From Gammaproteobacteria bacterium (GTDB lineage Bacteria; Pseudomonadota; Gammaproteobacteria; Arenicellales; Poriferihabitantaceae), in contig JAUILZ010000016.1 in NCBI GenBank assembly GCA_030432755.1, positions 21,690 to 85,689 of the forward strand: DNA of 64,000 bases, given 5' to 3'. This document shows positions 58,279-64,000 of this stretch, in pieces; within the stretch, counting starts at the first letter, position 1, and every line of letters starts with the position of its first letter. Both the position numbers and the translations under genes were made by a program. The notes below the pieces were generated by a model, which searched no databases, was not told the DNA's origin, and saw nothing but the letters and a program-made list of their open reading frames with translations.

Positions 58279-59028
58279 CTAGCAGGTGACCGGCTGGGCG
58301 GAATAGCGCTCGTGGGCGACGGCCTCGGCGCGCTCCTCGGCGAGCGCGCGCACGTCCTCGATGCCGTGATCCAGCGCCAGCTTGAATCCGAAGCGTCGAA
58401 AGAATTCCTCGTAGAGCTCGCCGCCGCGGGTGCCCACGGCGTATAACCGTCCGGTTTGCGCCTCGTATTCCAGTTCGATGGCGGCGAGCGGCTGGCGCGC
58501 CGGGCCGCCGAGCACCTCTGCTCCCCTCGCGGGATCGTAGACGCTGCGTTCCGAGCAACAGTAGATGATCTGTTTACGTTCTTCCTCCGCCAGTTCGCCG
58601 TTCATGAACGGGGTGCTTTCCGCGCGGTAGTTGAGAAAGCTCAGTGTCCGGGTGGGATAGCTCAGCTTGTGGGCGCAGATCGCGGAAAAGGCGACGACGG
58701 AGGCCCCGGGACCCGCACCGCCCTGCCACTCGTAGGCTTCACCGTCACCGGTTTTGAGTGCGTTGCCGCCTGCCAGCGGCCGGCCAATATCGAGCAGGAA
58801 GCAGGGCGTGGTGACATGGGGATAATGAAAGATGTACGCGCCGCCGCCGGTCAGCGCCTGTGCGCGGATCGGCTCCCCTTTCTCGTCCACCAGCAATACC
58901 CGGTTGTAGTGGCGCACCGGCGCCGCGCGCGCCAGCAGTGAAGGATTGGAGGCCACCAGCGTCGCGGTGGCGAGGCAGGTTCTGAAGAAACCGCGCCGGC
59001 TTCCGCCAGGTGGCCGGGCGTCCGTCAT
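58279..59028 (-). CDS. Tat-exported Rieske-like protein with altered box II
   Basis: 249 residues. SRRGFFRTCLA is a twin-arginine signal. Box I keeps Cys118 and His120 (ICAHKL). Box II reads CCSERSVYD instead of CPCHGS-F-D: Cys157 is kept but the histidine ligand position is Glu160, and the second cysteine is Ser159. GGPARQPL follows as in Rieske proteins. It therefore cannot form a standard Rieske cluster without change. Last gene of the cluster behind the formate dehydrogenase operon; overlaps the ligase-like gene (ATGA). Confidence 0.8.
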   Translation of the reverse strand: MTDARPPGGSRRGFFRTCLATATLVASNPSLLARAAPVRHYNRVLLVDEKGEPIRAQALTGGGAYIFHYPHVTTPCFLLDIGRPLAGGNALKTGDGEAYEWQGGAGPGASVVAFSAICAHKLSYPTRTLSFLNYRAESTPFMNGELAEEERKQIIYCCSERSVYDPARGAEVLGGPARQPLAAIELEYEAQTGRLYAVGTRGGELYEEFFRRFGFKLALDHGIEDVRALAEERAEAVAHERYSAQPVTC

Positions 59029-59795
59029 GCGCTCTCCTCCAGCCACTCGTCCCAGTCGAGGAACAGGTCGGGTGCGAGGGAATGCCGTCGCCCGTCCACG
59101 GCATCGACCAGCAGGTGGCCGTGGTCGTCCACTCCCGCCGCGGTGCCGCTGATATCGCCGCCGGGATGTCGGATGGCAACGGGCTGTCCGCTGATGTCGG
59201 CGCGCTGACGCCAGGCGCCGAGCACATGGGGCAGGCCACGCTCGTCCCAATCGTTGATCCAGCGCAGAAACTCCCGCGCCCAGGTCTCGAACAGCGTATC
59301 GATATCCGGCGCCGCGGCGCCCTCGGCCTCCAGGAGACTGATGCCGTCGTCATCTGGCGCCGCGGCAACGTTCACCGATACCGTGACCGTGATCCAGCGG
59401 CGCCGGCCATCCACGCCGCGATCGAGCCACGCCTCCGCCAGCGGCATGCCGGCAACGTGGAGGATATTGGGCCAGCCGTAGCCGAGCGCCGTCATCGGCG
59501 AGACATGGGTGGCGATGGCCGCGCCCAGGCTGACCAGGGTGACGAACAGGATTTCCGCGTCACGCGTGGGCGGACCCTCGGGTTCCAGCACCAGCGCGGC
59601 ATGCAGGTTGCCTGGCGGTTCGGAAGCCAGCGCGCCGCCGGATTCCCGGCGCGACTCAACCGAGCGCGCCAGCATGATGCAACCCTCTGCTGCGCCCGAC
59701 CGCGCCAGGTCGACAACGTGATCCCGCAGGCAGGGCACTCCTGCCAGGACGTCCAGGTCATAGGCCGCGGGCAATGCGGGCGTGACAGCCACCAT
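59025..59795 (-). CDS. Biotin/lipoate protein ligase-like protein
   Basis: 256 residues. The first two-thirds follow the BPL/LPL fold: ALVLEPEGP, GWPNILHVAG (compare KWPNDI in BirA) and VTVSVNV. A C-terminal SH3-like part (IRHPGGDISGTAAGVDDHGHLLVD) matches the DUF4444-type end. From family knowledge, such proteins often lie beside formate dehydrogenase genes, where their job is not established. It overlaps the Rieske-like gene and lies seven bases after the ankyrin gene. Confidence 0.8.
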   Translation of the reverse strand: MVAVTPALPAAYDLDVLAGVPCLRDHVVDLARSGAAEGCIMLARSVESRRESGGALASEPPGNLHAALVLEPEGPPTRDAEILFVTLVSLGAAIATHVSPMTALGYGWPNILHVAGMPLAEAWLDRGVDGRRRWITVTVSVNVAAAPDDDGISLLEAEGAAAPDIDTLFETWAREFLRWINDWDERGLPHVLGAWRQRADISGQPVAIRHPGGDISGTAAGVDDHGHLLVDAVDGRRHSLAPDLFLDWDEWLEESA

Positions 59796-59802
59796 GATAG
59801 CG

Positions 59803-60564
59803 TCAGTGAACTTCGTTGCCGGCAGAGCCGATGGCCCGCACCAGTTCCCTGTGCCCCTGGGCCGCGGCGTACGCGGCCGCGGTTCGCCCCTCGGTGTCCG
59901 CCACGTCGATGCGCGCGCCGTGCCTGAGCAGGCTGATCGCGATGGCCATGTGCCCGCGGGCCGCCGCATGGTGAAGCGCGGTAGCGCCGCGGTCATCGCG
60001 CGCGTCGATATCGATCCCCGGGGTATCGAGGAGAAGTTCCACCACGCCGGGATGATCCGCGTAGGCGGCGCGGTGCAGCGGCGTCCAGAGGTACACGTCG
60101 CGCGCGTTGACGTCGGCACCGGCCGCGATCAGGCGTTCGAGGGCGTCGTCATGGCCTTTAGCGGCGGCGATCATCAACGCTCCCCAGCCGTTGATGCCCC
60201 GGCTGTTGACATCGACATGGCGTGCCAGGATCGGGTCGAGGCAGCGCAGGTCGCCGCTGACGGTGGCGAACATCAGTGGCGTGCCGCCGTTATCGTTACG
60301 GGCATCGGGGTTGGCGCCGAGATCCAGCAGGCGCGTCACCTGGTCGCAGCGCCCGGCGCGCGCCACCAGCATGAGCGCGGTGCGCCCGCCGTGGGCGGGG
60401 CGGTCGATGTCGCCGGCCTGGTCGATCAGTTCGACCACGCGTTCCACGTCGCCGGCGCGTACCGCGCGAAAGAACTCCGCGTTGTCCGCCGTGGCTGCAG
60501 GCGCAAGGGCCAGCAGGGGCAGTCCGCAGACCAGTTTACGAAGCGCGCGCCACATGGGTCGCAT
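59803..60564 (-). CDS. Exported ankyrin-repeat protein
   Basis: 253 residues. A signal peptide (to about residue 26, APAATADNA) is followed by about six ankyrin repeats (for example GWGALMIAAAKGHDDALERL, TPLHRAAYADHP and TALHHAAARGH). A periplasmic protein-binding scaffold. Its start overlaps the end of the upstream unknown gene by about 29 bases, so they are cotranscribed. Confidence 0.9.
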   Translation of the reverse strand: MRPMWRALRKLVCGLPLLALAPAATADNAEFFRAVRAGDVERVVELIDQAGDIDRPAHGGRTALMLVARAGRCDQVTRLLDLGANPDARNDNGGTPLMFATVSGDLRCLDPILARHVDVNSRGINGWGALMIAAAKGHDDALERLIAAGADVNARDVYLWTPLHRAAYADHPGVVELLLDTPGIDIDARDDRGATALHHAAARGHMAIAISLLRHGARIDVADTEGRTAAAYAAAQGHRELVRAIGSAGNEVH

Positions 60565-61090
60565 AGTGGGAAGTCACCTCGCGCATCGCAGCCGACGCGT
60601 CATAGCGTCCCGTCAGACGCACCACCGCGTCATGACGTACGGCGTCGTTCAGGATCTCGCGGTAGCCGCCGCGCTCGGGATCGCCGAGTCGAAGCTGCTG
60701 GGTGTGGATCACGCGGTAGTCGCCGTCGCCGAAGAAGAACCGCAGGGTCGCCTGGCGGGTGAGGTTCTCCAGGGTGCTGAACTGAACCGCGCCCTCCCCC
60801 GGCGTGAGCAGGACTTCACCCGCCAGCGGGTCGTCGGGCCGGGTCGCGATCTCGAAGCGCAGCATCACCACCGCCGCCGCGCCGAGCTCGATCACGTCGG
60901 CCTCGATTGAGATCGGCAGCGGCTCGCGCGCGCGCCTGAGAATGCGCCGGTCTTCCTTGCACTCGGGGCCACCGAGACCAAAGAACACCGCCGTCTCCCA
61001 GTCGCCGTCGTCCAGGCGCACCGGTACGCAGGTGGTCATCACCCCGTTTCTGCGCATGCTGCGCCTGATTTCTGCGGGAAATACCTGCAC
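60536..61090 (-). CDS. Protein of unknown function in the formate dehydrogenase accessory cluster
   Basis: About 184 residues starting at GTG; starts at 61057 or 61039 (ATG) are also possible. No signal peptide. Two segments (EVLLTPGEGAVQFSTLENL and FFFGDGDYRVIHTQQL) look like conserved beta-rich cores, but I recognise no family. It opens the cluster (unknown - ankyrin - ligase-like - Rieske-like), right after the formate dehydrogenase terminator. Confidence 0.7.
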   Translation of the reverse strand: MQVFPAEIRRSMRRNGVMTTCVPVRLDDGDWETAVFFGLGGPECKEDRRILRRAREPLPISIEADVIELGAAAVVMLRFEIATRPDDPLAGEVLLTPGEGAVQFSTLENLTRQATLRFFFGDGDYRVIHTQQLRLGDPERGGYREILNDAVRHDAVVRLTGRYDASAAMREVTSHYATHVARAS

Positions 61091-61156
61091 GCGTGAAGTA
61101 TCCGCGATGGATTGTCTGAATGCCAGAGGCAGTATCCGGGAAGACCTGGAGCCGCG

Positions 61157-61182
61157 AAAAAAAACCCCTGCAGGGCAGGGGT
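61157..61182 (-). terminator. Rho-independent terminator of the formate dehydrogenase operon
   Basis: Read leftward, ACCCCTGC-CCT-GCAGGGGT (61182-61164) is a perfect eight-base stem followed by eight T residues. Confidence 0.93.
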
Positions 61183-61204
61183 CTTCAGAAGTTGCCGGCG
61201 TCCG

Positions 61205-62311
61205 TCAGGTCGTGGATGCGCTGGCGTTGGCGGTTTCCGCTTTCTTCTCCTCTGGTGTGCCCGCCTTATCCTTGACTTCTTCGTACCACAGATCGTGGTG
61301 TTGTTTCGCCCATTCGACGCTCACCCGGCCGGTGGTCATGCCCTCCAGAGCGCCCTCCGTTCCGAGTGTGCCGATGTAGGCGTGTCCGAAAAATACCACG
61401 ATCCACAGGATGGCGGCTATGGCATGAACCTGGTGCGCCCACTGCATGGTGGCACGGCTGGCGTCGCCGAAGCCCCACTGCGCGGCCCAGCCGATCAACA
61501 TGAAGCCGGAACCGCAGACCGCGACCAGGCCCACCAGGATGACGATCCAGAACCAGACCTTTTCGCCACCGTTGAGCTTGCCGGCGCTGGGATGCCCCTT
61601 GCCGATGATGCCGCCGCCGGTGGCGAACCACTTCAGGTCCACCGCGGTGGGGAAGTTATTCTTCACCCAGAACAGCAGCATCGCAAACACACCGATGGAG
61701 AAGAACGGGCCGACGTAGTTGTGCACGTTGATCGATAGCGCGGCCCAGGCTGCGAAGCCCTCGGGACCGAGCAGCGGGATCAGCACGGCGCGGCCGAACA
61801 GCATGCTGAGGCCGGTGATCGCCAGGATGACGAAACCGATGGCGGTGTACCAGTGCATGAATCGTTCGAGCGTCGTCCAGCGCGGCACGGTAAGTCCCGT
61901 CTTCTCGCCTTCGACCCGGATCCTTCCACGAATGAGGAAGAACACCGCCACCAGGCAGAGCGCTCCAACGATTGCCCAGCCACCGTAGTTGGCGATCAGC
62001 CCGACGCGCATCTGGCGCCAGTTCTGACCGCCATTGTTGATGAACACGCCGGACTCCGGCCCGCTCACCGCGCTGTAGCCGGCCTGGCCGTCGCGCACCG
62101 CGCGCCAGAAATTCGCCCGCAGGTTATTGTCTCCCTCCACCTGGGCGAATGCCTCCGTCCCGCCAGTGACGAGATAGCTCGCGGTTGGCAGGATCATGGC
62201 GCTGAGGAGAATCAGCAGGATGGACCAGTTCATTGCCCGGCGGCGCCGGGCACGGGTCGACTGGCTCCCGGGTTGGACGGGTTGCCCCGATGCGGTTGTT
62301 GGCATGGTCAT
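61205..62311 (-). CDS. Formate dehydrogenase gamma subunit, cytochrome b
   Basis: 368 residues, the membrane anchor that passes electrons from the beta subunit to quinone. An extra N-terminal region (about 1-100) with one membrane helix and NFWRAVRDGQAGYSAVSG is typical of the longer FdhC/FdoI type. The cytochrome b core has four helices with haem-binding histidines in RFMHWYTA, NVHNYVG and WAHQVHA. The C-terminus is a charged tail. The ATG at 62311 lies just after GGGGA. Last gene before the terminator. Confidence 0.93.
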   Translation of the reverse strand: MTMPTTASGQPVQPGSQSTRARRRRAMNWSILLILLSAMILPTASYLVTGGTEAFAQVEGDNNLRANFWRAVRDGQAGYSAVSGPESGVFINNGGQNWRQMRVGLIANYGGWAIVGALCLVAVFFLIRGRIRVEGEKTGLTVPRWTTLERFMHWYTAIGFVILAITGLSMLFGRAVLIPLLGPEGFAAWAALSINVHNYVGPFFSIGVFAMLLFWVKNNFPTAVDLKWFATGGGIIGKGHPSAGKLNGGEKVWFWIVILVGLVAVCGSGFMLIGWAAQWGFGDASRATMQWAHQVHAIAAILWIVVFFGHAYIGTLGTEGALEGMTTGRVSVEWAKQHHDLWYEEVKDKAGTPEEKKAETANASASTT

Positions 62312-62330
62312 ATTGTCCCCGTAGGTAGGT

Positions 62331-62510
62331 TCAACGATCCTGCTGGTTGGCGAAACGGTCATTCAGGGCGGATTCGTCCGTGCTCAGGTCATCGGACGGT
62401 CCGAGATACACGCCCGGCTCATGGAAGGTCACGTTGGTGGACTCCCAGCAACCCGATAGCGCGCCGAAGGCGAACAGCAGGACCAGGGTGTGAATTGTTT
62501 TTCTACGCAT
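62331..62510 (-). CDS. Small lipoprotein of the formate dehydrogenase operon
   Basis: 59 residues. A lipoprotein signal with the lipobox LSGC (residues 18-21) is followed by a 40-residue acidic mature part (PGVYLGPSDDL..). The GVYxGPxD motif seems shared by similar small proteins between the beta and gamma genes in related operons, as far as I recall. Possibly holds or matures the membrane complex. AGGAAAGCG precedes the ATG. Confidence 0.75.
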   Translation of the reverse strand: MRRKTIHTLVLLFAFGALSGCWESTNVTFHEPGVYLGPSDDLSTDESALNDRFANQQDR

Positions 62511-62613
62511 GTCGCTTTCCTGGATTGGGTGAATGCGACTCCCGCCACGGTCGCGCCCCGCGGCGATCGCCGGTAGCGGCCGGGGGAGGCCACGCGGCCT
62601 CCCCGGCGCGGCA

Positions 62614-63201
62614 TCAACCTGTGCCGTAGGCGGTTTCCCAGCCCCAGGTCTGGGGACGCCCACCGCGGCGCAGGATACGCTCGCGGTAGATGTCCGCCAC
62701 CATGTCGCCGTCACCGGCGATCAGGGCCTTGGTCGAGCACATCTCGGCACATAGCGGCAGCTTGCCTTCCGAGAGCCGGTTGCGGCCATACTTCTCGCGT
62801 TCGGCCTCCGAGTTGTCGTCAAGCGGCCCGCCGGCGCAGAAGGTGCACTTGTCCATCTTGCCGCGCACGCCGAAGGCCTCCTGCTGCGGATACTGCGGCG
62901 CGCCGAAGGGGCAGGCGTAGAAACAGTAGCCGCATCCGATACAGAGGTCCTTGTCGTGCAGCACCACGCCATCGTCGGTAGTGTAGAAGCAGTCCACCGG
63001 GCACACCGCCGCGCAGGGCGCGTCGGTACAGTGCATGCAGGCGACGGAGATGGATTTCTCGCCGGCCTCGCCATCACCCAGGGTGATGACGCGGCGGCGG
63101 TTCACGCCCCAGGGCACCTCGTTCTCGTTCTTGCACGCGGTTACACAGCCGTTGCACTCGATGCAGCGTTCGGCGTCACACAGGAATTTCATTCTTGCCA
63201 T
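62614..63201 (-). CDS. Formate dehydrogenase beta subunit, four [4Fe-4S] clusters
   Basis: 195 residues. Cysteine groups CIECNGCVTAC, CMHCTDAPCAAVCP, CIGCGYCFYACP and KCTFC..CAEMC bind the electron-transfer clusters between the molybdenum/tungsten subunit and the cytochrome. Unlike E. coli FdnH it lacks a C-terminal membrane helix. It lies between the alpha and lipoprotein genes. Confidence 0.94.
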   Translation of the reverse strand: MARMKFLCDAERCIECNGCVTACKNENEVPWGVNRRRVITLGDGEAGEKSISVACMHCTDAPCAAVCPVDCFYTTDDGVVLHDKDLCIGCGYCFYACPFGAPQYPQQEAFGVRGKMDKCTFCAGGPLDDNSEAEREKYGRNRLSEGKLPLCAEMCSTKALIAGDGDMVADIYRERILRRGGRPQTWGWETAYGTG

Positions 63202-63217
63202 GATCGTATCCTCCGGC

Positions 63218-64000
63218 TCAAGCGACTGAGATGCGGCACAGAGACACCTTGGTCTCCTGCATCTGGGTAACGGAATCGTATCCGTAGGTGAACGCGGTGT
63301 TGGCCGCCTCACCCCGGACATAAGGTTGTGTCCCCTCGGGATACTTGTCCACCAGGTCCACGCCCTCGTAGTGACCGCCAAAGTGGAATGGCGTGAACAC
63401 CACTCCTGGCGCGACGCGCTTGGTCACCATGGCCTTGACCTTGATCTTCGAGCCCTCCGGACTCTCGACCCAGACCATGTCGCCATCCTTCACGCCGTTG
63501 TCGTTGGCGTCCTTGGGATTGATCTCGACGAACATCTCCTGCTGCAGTTCCGCCAGCCAGGGATTGGATCGGGATTCCTCGCCACCACCCTCGTATTCCA
63601 CCAGCCGTCCGCTGGTATGGATGATGGGGAAGTCCTTAGAGAAATCCTCCGCCTGGATCGATCCGTAACGCGTGGGTAGGCGGTAGAAGCGCTTGCGATC
63701 CTCGTAGGTCGGGTACTTGGCCGCCAGCTCGCGATCCGGGGTATAGAGCGGTTCGCGGTGCACGGGAACGCGGTCAGGGAAGGTCCAGACGATGGCCCGG
63801 GCCTTGGCGTTACCGAAGGGAGCGCAACCATGCTTGATTGCGACCCGCTGGATGCCGCCGGACATGTCGGTCTTCCAGTTCTTGCCCTCGGCCTTGGCCT
63901 TCTCGTCGTCGGTGAGATCGTCCCACCAGCCGAGCGTTTTCAGCAGGTCGGCGGTAAACTCGGGATGGCCGTCTTGTATCTCGTTGCCCATCGGCCAGGA
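63218..64000 (-). CDS. Formate dehydrogenase alpha (catalytic) subunit, C-terminal part (runs off the window)
   Basis: The last 260 residues of a molybdopterin enzyme of the formate dehydrogenase family. They contain the C-terminal molybdopterin-dinucleotide binding domain: RSNPWLAELQQEMFVEINPKDA, VKDGDMVWVESPEG and VVFTPFHFGGH. The catalytic centre (selenocysteine or cysteine) would lie outside the window, so it cannot be checked. Gap to the beta gene is 16 bases. Confidence 0.92.
   Translation of the reverse strand, partial: SWPMGNEIQDGHPEFTADLLKTLGWWDDLTDDEKAKAEGKNWKTDMSGGIQRVAIKHGCAPFGNAKARAIVWTFPDRVPVHREPLYTPDRELAAKYPTYEDRKRFYRLPTRYGSIQAEDFSKDFPIIHTSGRLVEYEGGGEESRSNPWLAELQQEMFVEINPKDANDNGVKDGDMVWVESPEGSKIKVKAMVTKRVAPGVVFTPFHFGGHYEGVDLVDKYPEGTQPYVRGEAANTAFTYGYDSVTQMQETKVSLCRISVA

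Overview
The window is GC-rich, gene-dense chromosomal DNA. It carries no rRNA, tRNA, insertion sequence, phage or CRISPR that I can see. Several housekeeping proteins are of gammaproteobacterial type (DjlA, DarP/YjgA, DusC, YcaQ, RhlE, a second EF-G). The accessory content is that of an aerobic to microaerobic, probably marine or sediment heterotroph: sulfatases, DUF3604, histidine use through HutF, NAD-linked-type membrane formate dehydrogenase. I infer a free-living gammaproteobacterium; I cannot name the genus.

Layout. 1-9 kb: the tail of a Nudix-like gene, EF-G, djlA with a glutamine amidotransferase, a small membrane protein/DUF1289/darP run, an animal-type haem peroxidase and rhlE. 9-16 kb: a complete hut locus, hutF-hutH leftward and hutI-hutC-hutU rightward, with a HutC-like operator in the 46-base divergent gap. 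It covers histidine to N-formylglutamate; hutG is not in the window. 16-20 kb: a lipid hydroxylase, a tandem double adenylate kinase, and amtB with a clear sigma-54 promoter and an unannotated 53-residue membrane protein behind it. 20-25 kb: an SDR without its catalytic Tyr/Lys, two EamA transporters, a fatty acid desaturase and a YcaQ-like glycosylase. 25-32 kb: an exported DUF3604 protein and two tandem exported sulfatases.

32-41 kb: a YceI-OmpA fusion, a caspase-like protein ending in a CxxCH domain, a pentein-fold protein whose catalytic Cys is Arg, dusC, REP-like palindromes, RbgA-like GTPase, CvfB-like protein, and a decayed partial copy of the NRDE/TANGO2 gene upstream of a SpoIIAA-like gene and the intact NRDE gene. 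41.7-48.6 kb: a perfect FNR/Anr box drives a likely five-gene operon: universal stress protein, APH/P-loop kinase, ABC ATPase, FtsX-type permease and HlyD-type adaptor. 48.6-55.7 kb: a lower-GC GIY-YIG gene, an endonuclease/phosphatase, an orphan periplasmic binding protein convergent with a 950-residue sensor-MFS fusion, then DUF2237 and a DadA-like oxidoreductase. 55.7-58.2 kb: a sulfotransferase and a class III cyclase-TolB-TPR protein. 58.3-64 kb (leftward): the membrane formate dehydrogenase operon (alpha partial, beta, small lipoprotein, cytochrome b gamma) followed by an accessory cluster (unknown protein, ankyrin protein, biotin/lipoate ligase-like protein, Rieske-like protein with a changed ligand).

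The best candidates for undescribed biology are the binding protein/sensor-MFS pair, the FNR-box Usp-kinase-ABC operon, the AmtB-linked small protein, and the tandem adenylate kinase.
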